Shown: piece after piece, positions 9,701 to 17,815 of the stretch
Numbering within the stretch: the first letter of the stretch is position 1
Layout of the letters: every line of letters starts with the position of its first letter
From: Robiginitomaculum sp.
GTDB taxonomy: Bacteria > Pseudomonadota > Alphaproteobacteria > Caulobacterales > Maricaulaceae
NCBI GenBank assembly: GCA_015485335.1
Contig: WFTT01000096.1
Span: 1-64,000 of the forward strand
Reading direction: 5' to 3'
Length of the DNA: 64,000 nucleotides
Made by a program: the position numbers and the translations under genes
The notes under the pieces: model-generated
What the model saw: only the letters and a program-made list of their open reading frames with translations
What the model was told of the DNA's origin: nothing
Databases searched by the model: none

Positions 9701-10208
9701 ACAGGTCATGAACCAGCAGGAGCTGGGCATTCAGGCCCAATGTGACGAGGGGACATCCTCTAATGTGACCACCGGTGTGAACAGCTTTGTGCTGTCTGCC
9801 GCCGAGGTAACCCCTCCGGATATGCTGGCCATTGGTCTGACGTCCAGTGGTGATGGGGTATTGTCCATGCAAGGCACGTCCGGTGCAGCGGCCGCTTCTA
9901 TTGCCACATCGGCGCTTGGCGGTGACGGCATCCTGAAACTGAGTGCAGATGATGGCGGTAAGGGCCTGGCGGTATCGCTGTTTGTTTGTGAAACCGATCC
10001 GGCCACGGCGGCCTGTCTGGCCAATCCGGTGTCCGAGCTGACCATTACCTCGGTGAATGGGGAAACCAGAACCTTTTCCGTATTTGCCAATGCCACCGGG
10101 GACATCCCGTTTGATCCGGCGAACAACCGTGTGTTTGTACGCTTCAAGGATACGGCAGGGGTTGTCCGCGGCGCGACCAACTTTGCCGTGCGGACGGTTG
10201 CACCCTGA
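6786..10208 (+). CDS. Secreted subtilisin-like serine protease with two pre-peptidase-type domains and shared C-terminal domain
   Basis: Extracellular S8 peptidase, 1140 aa. It has a signal peptide (residues 1-21), then an I9-like propeptide (about 35-145). The catalytic domain has Asp173 (AVLDTGSS), His244 (SHGTHVAST), oxyanion Asn370 (ASGNES) and Ser437 (SGTSMATPHVAG). A BACON-like beta domain follows (about 505-590), then two related beta-sandwich repeats of the pre-peptidase C-terminal type (NNDFADA... and NDGFATA..., each with SDFDT-L-VYTG). The last 252 residues (889-1140) match the metalloprotease C-terminus and end RFKDTAGVVRGATNFAVRT. ATG at 6786 follows AAAGGAAA. It converges on the secretion operon, whose last gene ends 16 bases away. 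Confidence 0.92.
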   Translation: MFIRVVLAVLFLSFMSTGVWAESGKIKLEGRSMERAAAGERVRVIVGFSSPQGVASGGDLANNVQKGEKLAITYSSVLSNAFGQGFVDASGLSGIKVAKDKPTVVRKFRNVAGMALYLTRDEMEKLAADARVTGIVTDRLMKPSLNESTVLIGAPAVWATGSDGADYAVAVLDTGSSLNHVMISGKVVGSACFSTTDAAQNAVSLCPDGTNQQIDAAAGDTCPVDDPATNGTTEGIDGCSHGTHVASTAMGGAFTLSSGTTVQGVAKGAKLVAVQVFTKFTEPADCDPDNTPPDPSTAPCILSFSSDQRSGLDYVLTNADTMKIAAVNMSLGGGKATAICDNNDIDTQQMKQLIDQLRVKGVATVIASGNESFSDGVSNPGCISTAITVGATTKQDAVASFSNSSPMVDLLAPGVAILAAYPNIGGTNYGATLSGTSMATPHVAGAFALLKSANPTATVQEIEDALKATGKPVLDGRNLLYKPRIRVDLANALLGNGGGAGIGQLAIAPADGFFSIGNPGDSNSFGSKTYTLTNNNSGSISWSVVADKAFIVLSKSGGTLAAGATDTVVVTVDASKLAGGGVGSDDGTVTFSVGTDTAIRSAGATANFLANNDFADALPLSGLEPTVNGTSIGATKENGEPNHIGGTNAGGASIWYKWIAPLSTSVKVTTAGSDFDTVLGVYTGSSVQTLTPLANNDDEDNPNNILTSLVTFSAVKGTTYYFGVDGYNGASGNVTLSVLMSGASGNDGFATATTISGAAGSVQSHTVNATAETSEPAHGGLPAAKSIWFDWVAPTDGNFNFNTDGSDFDTILAVYTGASVDALTEVASNDNQGVSGTAAAGPAFSSGASQVSFTATSGTTYHIAVDGKSGASGLVKLGWASASAALPNLVTAVLPYARSVKIGTQATAFMTVINAGTVDGTNCFISLSPGAFKGGFTYQKTDAANAAVGSPNTPATIAAGASQNFVFAITPSQVMNQQELGIQAQCDEGTSSNVTTGVNSFVLSAAEVTPPDMLAIGLTSSGDGVLSMQGTSGAAAASIATSALGGDGILKLSADDGGKGLAVSLFVCETDPATAACLANPVSELTITSVNGETRTFSVFANATGDIPFDPANNRVFVRFKDTAGVVRGATNFAVRTVAP

Positions 10209-10224
10209 TAACGCTAAACGCGCG

Positions 10225-10725
10225 CTAGTTGGAGACCCCGACGGGTAATTGCCATCGATCACCGTTGCGTTTAACGGTGACGGTATCGGCCTTGATTTCT
10301 TCAACGGTCCAGCCGTTGATTTGTTCGCCGGTGAAATAGCGATTAATGGTGCGCCGGTCCGTACGGACCATTACGGCACTGTTGGTTGGCCCGATGGCAA
10401 CGCCAATAATATCAATGTTTGGTGGCTGATCACTGGGTGGTCCATCATCGATGCTGGTGGTGGGCGTGACGGCAATGGCGGCGGGCTGGCGCGAGGGTAC
10501 GAAGATTGGCCGTTGCCATATTTCCTCAAACTTTGCCAGCGGGTCCAGAAACAAGACCTTGTTGATTTGCGCCGCATCAACGGGGGCTGGTCGCGGGCGT
10601 TCGGTGCGCGCCACGGGCGCGGCCAGATTGTCCCCTCCTTGCGGGTTCAGGACAAACCGGTCCAGCACAAACAAAGAGCCCAACACCCCCACGGTGGAAA
10701 GCAGGATAATCATGCGGCGGTTCAT
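10225..10725 (-). CDS. Type II secretion GspC-like inner-membrane protein
   Basis: 166-aa bitopic protein with one N-terminal membrane segment (IILLSTVGVLGSLFVLDRFV) and a periplasmic part. WQRPIFVPSRQP followed by a small beta-rich region (NIDIIGVAIGP...AVMVRTD...INGWTVEEI...DTVTVKRNG) resembles the homology region of GspC/PilP proteins. These link the inner-membrane platform to the secretin. It lacks a PDZ or coiled-coil extension. It is the last gene of the operon and overlaps gspM by ATGA. Genes of this type are often labelled GspN in alphaproteobacteria. As no other gspC is present in the run, I infer that it takes that place. Confidence 0.65.
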   Translation of the reverse strand: MNRRMIILLSTVGVLGSLFVLDRFVLNPQGGDNLAAPVARTERPRPAPVDAAQINKVLFLDPLAKFEEIWQRPIFVPSRQPAAIAVTPTTSIDDGPPSDQPPNIDIIGVAIGPTNSAVMVRTDRRTINRYFTGEQINGWTVEEIKADTVTVKRNGDRWQLPVGVSN

Positions 10726-11213
10726 GGGGCGCTCCGTTCATATTGGGCGCGTGCAGAAACCAGAATATCAACCGAAACGGTCTTGCCATTATCGGTGCTT
10801 AATCTGGCTCGCTCGACGATCAGCGCCGGCGGTTTGGCCTCAATTTCATAGAGAAAAGCCGCAATCGCCCGGGTTGATCCGCTTGCCTGTGCCGAGATTT
10901 TGACGCTGGCCGGATCGGCGGGGTCCACTGGGCGCGGCTCGGCCCGTTGCAGCGAAACCCCGGCCAGACGCGCCCCGGCGCGCAACCGGGTCAGCAAAGC
11001 CGCCCCGGCGGCCCCATGCGAGGGCGCCCGCAACAGATAAAGCTGTGGCAGGGCATCTTGATCGCTCTGGTTTGCCTGGTCTGCAATGGCGGTATCAATC
11101 TGTTGGCGCAATTGCCAGGCATGCAGGCCTGCCTGCATGGCGGCACCAATGCTGAGTATCAGGGCCAGCGCCCCCACCCCCAGCGCCAGCCAGGTCATAT
11201 GGCGGGCATTCAT
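10722..11213 (-). CDS. gspM: Type II secretion protein GspM
   Basis: 163-aa inner-membrane platform component. A single N-terminal membrane helix (MTWLALGVGALALILSIGAAM) is followed by a helical linker and a ferredoxin-like periplasmic domain. RARLAGVSLQRAEP and the later VDILVSARAQYE fit the GspM type b family. GspM pairs with GspL. It overlaps gspL and the GspC-like gene by 4 bases each (ATGA), which argues for translational coupling. Assignment rests on topology, size and the position after gspL. Confidence 0.8.
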   Translation of the reverse strand: MNARHMTWLALGVGALALILSIGAAMQAGLHAWQLRQQIDTAIADQANQSDQDALPQLYLLRAPSHGAAGAALLTRLRAGARLAGVSLQRAEPRPVDPADPASVKISAQASGSTRAIAAFLYEIEAKPPALIVERARLSTDNGKTVSVDILVSARAQYERSAP

Positions 11214-12190
11214 GGCCTGGCCTCTTTATGAACCGTGGTGGTCAAATCAAAACTTTCCTTGCCGTCCTCTTCTTTTAGAGACGCTGCCGCAAAGGAAGTC
11301 TCTCTAAAGATTTTCTGTGATTCGATGGCGCTAACCAGCATAGCCGCATCCTTGGCCTTGCCGGCAAGACGCAATCGTCCTTTTTCATAAATCATGTATT
11401 CCGCATAGGCGTCATCGGGCAATGCCTTGGTGGCCGCTTTCCATATGTTCAACACAGAAGGGGCCTGGGCTTTGGCCTGTTTTTGCAACATGGCCTGGTC
11501 GGTGCCATCGGGCCGACGCTGATCCAACAGCGCCGCGGCCGTAGGGGCCAGGGTCAGCGACGACCAGATGTTGATGGAAACTGCTATGGCGATCAGCACG
11601 GCACAAAGCCCCAATACCAGTTTGGCCGCGCTTTTGCCGCCGCCGGCCTTTTCTCCGCTGACCAGATCCGCATTTACCGGATCGCGCGGATCTTCACCAA
11701 GGGCATCCACCACTTTGGGTATGATACCCACCGCCGCCGCATGGCGCAGTATCTCTTCTATGATTGAACGCCGTGCAAAGCTGACCGGGAACTGGCACTG
11801 ATTGGCACCATCCATCTGGCCGCTGCCATGGACGGCAAAGGCGGTATCTTCTTCGGGAAAGGGAAAATACTGTTTCATGGAAAGTGCAATGGTGGCCGTG
11901 GGGTCATGGCGCGCGGCCAAAGGCAGGGTAATGGTGCGCTGTTGGCCCAGCCCTTCGCCCAGGCGCAGGCAGATCCGTTTGTGTTTGGCCAATTGCTGTA
12001 ATTGCGTTTCGTCCAGCGGGCGTAAGGCGCCGGTGTCATCGACCATGGCATATTGGCCGTCGCGATTAACGACGATGATATCCCAATTGGGCCGAAACCA
12101 TGCGCCCAGGCCGGGTACCTGGGCCATGCCTTCGTCAAAGCGGCGCGACCATTGCGCCCATAATCCTGAAATTGTATTAGAAATTGACAT
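11210..12190 (-). CDS. gspL: Type II secretion protein GspL
   Basis: 326-aa bitopic protein. The cytoplasmic part (1-189) should bind the ATPase GspE. A membrane helix lies at about 190-210 (LVLGLCAVLIAIAVSINIW), followed by a periplasmic fimbrial-assembly-like domain that pairs with GspM. LSMKQYFPFPEEDTAF in the cytoplasmic part resembles the PilM/GspL group. ATG at 12190 is preferred; the frame stays open to 12292 but runs inside gspK. The start lies 14 bases inside the gspK 3' end. The cytoplasmic part is short for a GspL, so some actin-like subdomains may be reduced. Confidence 0.8.
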   Translation of the reverse strand: MSISNTISGLWAQWSRRFDEGMAQVPGLGAWFRPNWDIIVVNRDGQYAMVDDTGALRPLDETQLQQLAKHKRICLRLGEGLGQQRTITLPLAARHDPTATIALSMKQYFPFPEEDTAFAVHGSGQMDGANQCQFPVSFARRSIIEEILRHAAAVGIIPKVVDALGEDPRDPVNADLVSGEKAGGGKSAAKLVLGLCAVLIAIAVSINIWSSLTLAPTAAALLDQRRPDGTDQAMLQKQAKAQAPSVLNIWKAATKALPDDAYAEYMIYEKGRLRLAGKAKDAAMLVSAIESQKIFRETSFAAASLKEEDGKESFDLTTTVHKEARP

Positions 12191-13091
12191 CTTTGGCCCT
12201 GGTTTCATAAATTTGCGCCGCTTCCCCAAAGGGCAAAGTGCGCCTTGAAAGAATGGCATACTCACCCGGGCGTGGTCCAGTTGAGAAAACAAGGCGCATG
12301 GCCTGTTTTGTCCCGCTGGGCAGTTCGGCCTCGACCATCAAAAGGTATCGCCCTTCTGGTGTTTTGGGTTTGTCGGCATCGGCTTTTTCTTTTGTGTCGG
12401 CAAAGCTGTCCGGGGATAACGGGGTGCTGGCATTGCGCCGCCGGTCCAGTATTTCATCGCGCTCGGCGGCACTAAGGGGCAACAGTGCCAATACAGGTTC
12501 GGGGGCGCTTAGCGGATCTGGCTCGCTATTGCCCGGCCCGGCGGTCAAAAAGGGAGCCGCGGCCTGATACAGCTCTGCGGTCATGCCCAGAACACCGCGC
12601 AGTTCGCTGACATCAATAAACCGTCGATTGCCCGGCCCCGGCAGACCCGCATTCTGATAGGCGCGGGCCTCGGCCCCGCGGGGGCGTTCCTTGTCATTTT
12701 TATCGCGCCAGTCGGCAATGGTATCGGCCATGGATTCCGCATCCGGTGCATTCAGGCCCAACTGCATAAAAAACGCGGTCAGTAATTTTTTCTTGGCCCC
12801 GTTCAGGTCAATCAGCCCCCGGGTGTCTACCAGCCAATATGTGAGATTGATGCCATGAATTGCAAAATGATAAGGGCGACCATCGGCATAAAGCGGTGAG
12901 GCATCGTTCAGTTCCAGCACCGATCTGGCCAGCACTGCCTCGCTGGCGGCGCGGGCCTGGGCCAGGTCGATGGTAACCCCAACCTCCTTGGCACCCAGCC
13001 TTGCCGACAGGCTGGCTATGGCCAGGGCCGCCGATGCCGCCGTCAGCACCGCAATGACCATCAATAATATAAAGCCGTCCTGCTTTTTCAT
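12177..13091 (-). CDS. gspK: Type II secretion minor pseudopilin GspK
   Basis: 304-aa minor pseudopilin that, with GspI and GspJ, forms the tip of the pseudopilus. The prepilin cleavage region is KKQDG|FILLMVIAVLTAASA; as usual for GspK the mature protein lacks Glu5. The large alpha-domain insert that sets GspK apart is present (DTRGLIDLNGAKKKLL... with INDLN-like helices and a salt-bridge-rich region). ATG at 13091 overlaps the gspJ stop as ATGA and is preceded by GGTGGCGGG. The frame extends further upstream only inside gspJ. Confidence 0.9.
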   Translation of the reverse strand: MKKQDGFILLMVIAVLTAASAALAIASLSARLGAKEVGVTIDLAQARAASEAVLARSVLELNDASPLYADGRPYHFAIHGINLTYWLVDTRGLIDLNGAKKKLLTAFFMQLGLNAPDAESMADTIADWRDKNDKERPRGAEARAYQNAGLPGPGNRRFIDVSELRGVLGMTAELYQAAAPFLTAGPGNSEPDPLSAPEPVLALLPLSAAERDEILDRRRNASTPLSPDSFADTKEKADADKPKTPEGRYLLMVEAELPSGTKQAMRLVFSTGPRPGEYAILSRRTLPFGEAAQIYETRAKDVNF

Positions 13092-13750
13092 CCCGCCACC
13101 TTTGGTTTGGGGGCGGTTTTGTTTTTCTTTTTCTTTTTGTCTTTTTCTGTAACCACTTTGGCCAGGCGGGGCAGGGCAATGCTCAGGCTGGGCCAATGGT
13201 TCAGGCCAAAACTGACCATATTGGGCGGCACGTCCTTTTTCGCCCAGTCGGTTTGCCAGCCTTCATCGCTGCCATAGACAAAAACGGGGGGCTGGGTATC
13301 GGTATAAAGGTTCAGGCGTGCCGGGTTCTGCATGGTGCCAAATTCTGCCGGATCGCTCAGCAATTCACGTTCCAGATTAAAGGCCCACTGCCCATCCGGG
13401 GTTTTGACGCTGTACAGATAATACTGATAAATCCCAGCCCGGGATGGATAGCCCGGCTCGACCCGGACAAAGCGGACTGCATGTTGATTGCCCTCAAACA
13501 GGGCGATGGTATTGCCCTCGACCTTGTGGGTCATGGGCAAGGCATCGGCGAGCATTTTTTCGGCAAATTGATACAGGCCCACCGCCCTGGAATTATTTTC
13601 TTCGGCCTCTTTGAGCTGTCCCGTCCACCGGCGCACATTGGTCGAGGCCTGGGCCGTGATGATCAGGGTCATGCCGCCAATCACCAGGGCGATCAACAAT
13701 TCGGCCAGGGTCAGTCCGGCGCGGCGATCCATGGGCGTGATTCTGGTCAT
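13088..13750 (-). CDS. gspJ: Type II secretion minor pseudopilin GspJ
   Basis: 220-aa minor pseudopilin of the tip complex. Prepilin leader MTRITPMDRRAG is followed by LTLAELLIALVIGGMTLI, with Glu at mature position 5. The C-terminus is strongly basic (KDKKKKKNKTAPKPK), an unusual tail for a pseudopilin. It overlaps gspI and gspK by 4 bases each. The leader would be cut by the prepilin peptidase encoded upstream at 22721-23506. Confidence 0.88.
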   Translation of the reverse strand: MTRITPMDRRAGLTLAELLIALVIGGMTLIITAQASTNVRRWTGQLKEAEENNSRAVGLYQFAEKMLADALPMTHKVEGNTIALFEGNQHAVRFVRVEPGYPSRAGIYQYYLYSVKTPDGQWAFNLERELLSDPAEFGTMQNPARLNLYTDTQPPVFVYGSDEGWQTDWAKKDVPPNMVSFGLNHWPSLSIALPRLAKVVTEKDKKKKKNKTAPKPKVAG

Positions 13751-14103
13751 GGTGATGTCGTTCGTTCGGTAACCAGGCGCACTCGTCGCCCCGATGGCGC
13801 CTCGGCCAGCACGTCATAACGCAGCAGCTTAACCCCATCCTCGCGCTCGACCACCACATTGGCATTCAGGGTCCAGGCAATGCCGTCGGTAATGCCCTGG
13901 CTGTGTATTTCCACAGGTTTCAGCGTGTTTTCCGCCAATACGGATTTGGCCACCAGGACGGATCGTTCAGTTTCGGCACTGGCCTTGGTCAGGCGCACCG
14001 CCCCGCCCAGGCCCTGAAACACCAGCGCAAATCCCACCGAGGCCAGCGCCGTGGCAATGATGGTTTCGATCAGGGTAAAGCCCGCATTATCAGGATTGCG
14101 CAA
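13747..14103 (-). CDS. gspI: Type II secretion minor pseudopilin GspI
   Basis: 118-aa minor pseudopilin. The leader ends NAG, followed by FTLIETIIATALASVGFAL with the conserved Glu5. The start codon is TTG: GGGGAGG lies 6 bases upstream, which makes this unusual start convincing. The short globular domain and its place between gspH and gspJ fit GspI. It overlaps gspH by 14 bases and gspJ by 4. Confidence 0.88.
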   Translation of the reverse strand: MRNPDNAGFTLIETIIATALASVGFALVFQGLGGAVRLTKASAETERSVLVAKSVLAENTLKPVEIHSQGITDGIAWTLNANVVVEREDGVKLLRYDVLAEAPSGRRVRLVTERTTSP

Positions 14104-14569
14104 GACGGACCTCCCCGTTTGCCCAGATCACTTCGATTTTGTGCACCATGGTGCCAATGCCCAGCTCTATTTCTCCGCCGGTGCTCATGCCATCGGCAAA
14201 AAAGCGAATGCCAATGGTTTCGTCCGAGGATTCTATGTCTGCCCCGGTGGCCTTTAGCGACAGTTTGGGGTCAAGATCCAGACTTTTGTCCTGTCCCTCG
14301 ATCCAGATCTGTTTTTGTACCGGGTCGATCAATACCTTCGTTGACTGGCCTTCGCGTCGGGCGCTGATCTTGGCAAACCGCAATAAATTGACCAATTGCG
14401 CACTCTGGGTACGCATCAGGGCCGGGTCCGAACGCATGGTGATGCGCGGCGCCGCAATGGCGGTAACCAGGCCAAGAATCATCAACACCACCAGCAATTC
14501 CGCCAGAGTGTAGCCGCGCGTGCGGCTTTTATCAGATGTCGGCTGATGAAATGTCGGCGTTTTCGCCAT
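14090..14569 (-). CDS. gspH: Type II secretion minor pseudopilin GspH
   Basis: 159-aa minor pseudopilin. A long leader (MAKTPTFHQPTSDKSRTRG) precedes YTLAELLVVLMILGLVTAIAAP, with Glu5 present. The ATG at 14569 has AAGG about 8 bases upstream; a longer frame to 14623 runs inside gspG. It begins 38 bases before the gspG stop. The C-terminal beta-rich domain (VLIDPVQKQIWIEG) is typical of GspH/FimT proteins. Confidence 0.87.
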   Translation of the reverse strand: MAKTPTFHQPTSDKSRTRGYTLAELLVVLMILGLVTAIAAPRITMRSDPALMRTQSAQLVNLLRFAKISARREGQSTKVLIDPVQKQIWIEGQDKSLDLDPKLSLKATGADIESSDETIGIRFFADGMSTGGEIELGIGTMVHKIEVIWANGEVRLAQS

Positions 14570-14981
14570 CTCCGCCTTCCCGTTTGTCGGCCCCAAGGGT
14601 TTTGATGACAAAACTGCCGCCAATGCCGGGTTGATAGATATAGGGGTTACCCCAGGGATCCGTTGGCACCCGTTTGGTTTTCAGATACGGCCCATCCCAG
14701 TTCGGGGTGTTTGGTGGCGGACTGATCAGGGCTGACAGGCCCGTGGAGGCCGAGGGGTATTGCCCGGTATCCAGCTGATAATATTCCAGCGCCGTGGACA
14801 GATTGGAAATCTGCACCCGTGCGGTCTTGGTTTTGGCCTTGCCGATCTGACCCAGAAACCGGGGCGCAATCAGCCCGACCAGCAGGCCCAGAATGACCAG
14901 CACCACCAGCAATTCAGTCAGCGTATAGCCGTCGCGTCCGGTAGAGGTTTTTTCTTCGTTTTGCGGTTTTTCTTCTGACAT
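14532..14981 (-). CDS. gspG: Type II secretion major pseudopilin GspG
   Basis: 149-aa major pseudopilin that polymerises into the pseudopilus. Leader ending GRDG is followed by YTLTELLVVLVILGLLVGLIAP. The body has LEYYQLDTGQYPS and TDPWGNPY, both hallmarks of GspG; the aspartate-rich C-terminus probably binds calcium. ATG at 14981 is preceded by GGAA at a good distance, whereas the in-frame TTG at 14993 has no ribosome-binding site. It is the most conserved member of the cluster and fixes the system as a genuine type II secretion apparatus. Confidence 0.95.
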   Translation of the reverse strand: MSEEKPQNEEKTSTGRDGYTLTELLVVLVILGLLVGLIAPRFLGQIGKAKTKTARVQISNLSTALEYYQLDTGQYPSASTGLSALISPPPNTPNWDGPYLKTKRVPTDPWGNPYIYQPGIGGSFVIKTLGADKREGGDGENADISSADI

Positions 14982-14982
14982 T

Positions 14983-16179
14983 TCAAATTCCAATATCGTT
15001 GACGCTCACAAGAGCAAGAAGAATGGAGACAATAATAACACCAACGATCAGGCCAACAAAGCCGATCAGCGCCGGTTCGGCCAGGTGCAGGGCCGTGCGG
15101 GCGCCGCGCTCCAGCCGGTTTTCCAACAAGGTGGCCAGCCGGTCGGTGGCTTTGCCCAGCTCGCCGGTCTGTTCGCCCACCCGGATAATCTCGACGGCCA
15201 AAGGGGGCAGAACCCCCGTCTGTGCAACCTGGTCAGGCAGCGAGGCCCCGCGGCGCACTTGCGTCAGGGCTTCGTCCAACTTCATTTTGGCGTAATCATC
15301 GCTAAGGCTGGCACTGGCCAGCCGAAAGGCCGGCACCGCAGAGAGACCGTTTTGCAGCAAGACCGCCAGCACCCGGCAAAACCGGGCCGCCAACATGGAA
15401 CGCAATAACGGGCCGATGCCGGGCAGGCGGTGGGCAAAGGCATAGGCACTGCGCCGGGCTTCCTGCCCCCTAAGCCACAGACCCATCAAAAAGGTAGTAC
15501 CCGCCCCGATGACCAGAATAAACGGTGCGGCCTTGGCCAAGCCCCGGGCGGTGGCAAATACGCCGGCGGCAAAGGGCGGCGGTGCGGCCCCCATGTCGGC
15601 AAAAACCTGTTCAAAACGGGGTACCACAAAAACCAGCAAACCCGATACGGCGACAAAGGCCAGCACCAGAAGGATGATGGGATAGACCAGCGCGCCTTGT
15701 ATTTCGCCATCAAAATTGGCGCGACGTTCCTGCCAGTCGGCCAGATCATTCAGGGCGGCTGGCAAGGCGCCGGAAACCTCGCCGGCTTCGGCAATCTGGG
15801 GAAAGGGTGGTGGAAAAATTTCGGGCCGGGCGGCAAAGGCATCGGCCAGGCTCATCCCGGCGCGAATATCTTCGCGCAGCGACATGGCCACGTTTTGCAT
15901 TAATGACGAGCTGACATAACGCGACAGGCTGGATAAGGCCTGCTCGACCGTCAGGCCTGCGCCGGTCAGCGCGCCCAGTTCGCGCACAATGCGGCTGGCC
16001 GCCGCCGTTGCGCCGCGCGGCGGGCGTTTTTTGCGCGGTGGATTGCTGGGCTTGGCCGATATCGGGGTCAGGCCCCGGGCACGTACTTTGGAGGCGGCCT
16101 CAATGGACGAACTGGCCTCGATATAGATTTCGCTTTGCACCCCATCATTGGAGACCGCTTTGACGAGAAAGCCACTCAT
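14983..16179 (-). CDS. gspF: Type II secretion inner-membrane platform protein GspF
   Basis: 398-aa polytopic protein with two repeated GspF/PilC cytoplasmic domains (about 65-190 and 265-390) separated by membrane segments (PIILLVLAFVAVSGLLVFVV, and a final helix IGFVGLIVGVIIVSILLALV). FCRVLAVLLQNGLSAVPAF and the later ETGELGKATDRLA are typical. It couples the ATPase to pseudopilin extrusion. Its ATG overlaps the gspE stop as ATGA. Confidence 0.94.
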   Translation of the reverse strand: MSGFLVKAVSNDGVQSEIYIEASSSIEAASKVRARGLTPISAKPSNPPRKKRPPRGATAAASRIVRELGALTGAGLTVEQALSSLSRYVSSSLMQNVAMSLREDIRAGMSLADAFAARPEIFPPPFPQIAEAGEVSGALPAALNDLADWQERRANFDGEIQGALVYPIILLVLAFVAVSGLLVFVVPRFEQVFADMGAAPPPFAAGVFATARGLAKAAPFILVIGAGTTFLMGLWLRGQEARRSAYAFAHRLPGIGPLLRSMLAARFCRVLAVLLQNGLSAVPAFRLASASLSDDYAKMKLDEALTQVRRGASLPDQVAQTGVLPPLAVEIIRVGEQTGELGKATDRLATLLENRLERGARTALHLAEPALIGFVGLIVGVIIVSILLALVSVNDIGI

Positions 16180-17813
16180 GCAGATGGCCCCACATGCTCG
16201 CCAATGACGCGCCAGATTTCATTGGCATCGGTCAGGCCAGCGGCAATTTTGGCGCGGCCATCATCAGCCAGCGACAAGGCACCGGCCTTGCGCGCGGCCC
16301 GTTCAAATTCCAGCGCAGACAGGCCTGGCTGGATCATATCCAACAGTTCTGCGTTCAGCTCGATGCTCTCGTAAAGGCCGGTGCGTCGGTGATAACCGGT
16401 GTTGGCACAGGCATCACAACCAACGGCCGTCCATTGACCTTTGACTTTCTTTTTGCATTTAGGACATAACAGCCGGATCAGCCGTTGCGACAGGATCAGC
16501 CGCAAGGTTGAACGCAGCAGGGATGGATCTATGCCCATATCAATCAGGCGCGCCGGGGCACCGGCGGCGGTATTGGCGTGCAGGGTGGCCAGCACCAAAT
16601 GCCCGGTTAGCGCCGCATTAACCGCAATTTCTGCGGTTTCCTGATCGCGCAGTTCGCCCACCACTATGACGTCCGGATCCTGGCGCAAAACTGAACGCAA
16701 GGCGTTGGCAAAGGTCAGACCGACCGCGGGACGAACGGCAATCTGGGTAACCCCGTCGATCTGGTATTCCACCGGATCTTCGATGGAAATGACTTTGCGT
16801 TCAGGGGTGTTCAACGTGCTGATCGCACCGGCCAGCGTGGTGGTTTTACCCCCCCCGGTGGGGCCAACCACCAGGATCAGGCCAAACGGGGCAGCCAGCG
16901 TTTTCATCAACAGGGTTTCATCTTTTTCACTCAGGCCCAGATTGTGCAGATTGACCTCAGAATCGCGATCTTCCAACAGGCGGATGACTACGCTTTCACC
17001 ATGGGCACTGGGGGTGGTGGCCACCCGCAAATCCAGCGGCGTTCCCGAAATGCTGACCCGGGCGCGGCCATCCTGTGGCCGGCGGCGCTCGGCAATATCC
17101 AGATCGGCAATGATCTTGATGCGCGATACCACCAGTTGCGCCAATGAGGCACTGGGGGATTCGCGATCATGCAGCACTCCGTCAATACGAAGGCGTATGC
17201 GCAGGCGATCGCGATAAGGTTCGACATGAATATCCGAGGCGCGGTTCGCCAGGGCATCCTTGATCAGATCATTAACCAGACGCACCACCGGGGCTTCGCT
17301 GGCCAGATCGCGCAAATGTTCGGCATCGGCATCATCCGCGCTGGACGTATGCGTTGGATCGGTTGTGTCTTCGGGGGTGCCAAAATAACGGGCCAGGGCG
17401 GCCTCGATATCGGCAAGCGGGGCCAGCGCCAGGGTGACCGGTTTGCCCGTGGCCAGCGCCACCGCATCGGAAATATCTGGCACGGATGGGTCGGCCAGGG
17501 CCAACAGCACACCATCTTCATTAATCTGGGCAATACAGGCTTGGCTGGAATTCAGAAATTCCGGATTAATGGCCCCTTCGGCGGGATCTTCTTCGGCAAA
17601 ATCCTTGGCCGAAAGCCGGGTCAGACCATGGGCCTTGGCCAGGGCATCGGCGATGGCCATATCGCTTAGAAAGCCCAGACGCCGCACTACTGAGGCCAAC
17701 GGTTCGCCACTTTCCTGGGCCGCCCGAACGGCCCGTTGGGTATCGGCCGGGTTTAGCCCGGCAATTTCCAGCCAGCCTGTCGATTCCAGTGTATCCAGCA
17801 TTACATCAGCCAT
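16176..17813 (-). CDS. gspE: Type II secretion ATPase GspE
   Basis: 545-aa hexameric cytoplasmic ATPase. It has an N-terminal MshEN-like domain. The P-loop is GPTGGGKTTTLAG, the Asp box lies around VISIEDPVEYQIDGVTQ, Walker B is PDVIVVGELRDQETAE, and the His box is TGHLVLATLHANTA. A zinc-binding four-cysteine element follows (CPKC...CDAC), as in true GspE proteins. It starts only 2 bases after the rgpF-like stop, so the glycan module and the secretion core share a transcript. All catalytic motifs are intact. Confidence 0.96.
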   Translation of the reverse strand: MADVMLDTLESTGWLEIAGLNPADTQRAVRAAQESGEPLASVVRRLGFLSDMAIADALAKAHGLTRLSAKDFAEEDPAEGAINPEFLNSSQACIAQINEDGVLLALADPSVPDISDAVALATGKPVTLALAPLADIEAALARYFGTPEDTTDPTHTSSADDADAEHLRDLASEAPVVRLVNDLIKDALANRASDIHVEPYRDRLRIRLRIDGVLHDRESPSASLAQLVVSRIKIIADLDIAERRRPQDGRARVSISGTPLDLRVATTPSAHGESVVIRLLEDRDSEVNLHNLGLSEKDETLLMKTLAAPFGLILVVGPTGGGKTTTLAGAISTLNTPERKVISIEDPVEYQIDGVTQIAVRPAVGLTFANALRSVLRQDPDVIVVGELRDQETAEIAVNAALTGHLVLATLHANTAAGAPARLIDMGIDPSLLRSTLRLILSQRLIRLLCPKCKKKVKGQWTAVGCDACANTGYHRRTGLYESIELNAELLDMIQPGLSALEFERAARKAGALSLADDGRAKIAAGLTDANEIWRVIGEHVGPSA

Positions 17814-17815
17814 GT

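Noticed and set aside
4426-10205. CTERM-type membrane anchors on the proteases
   Set aside because: Neither C-terminus has a hydrophobic helix or basic tail; both end in soluble-looking beta sequence (AVRSAP, AVRTVAP).
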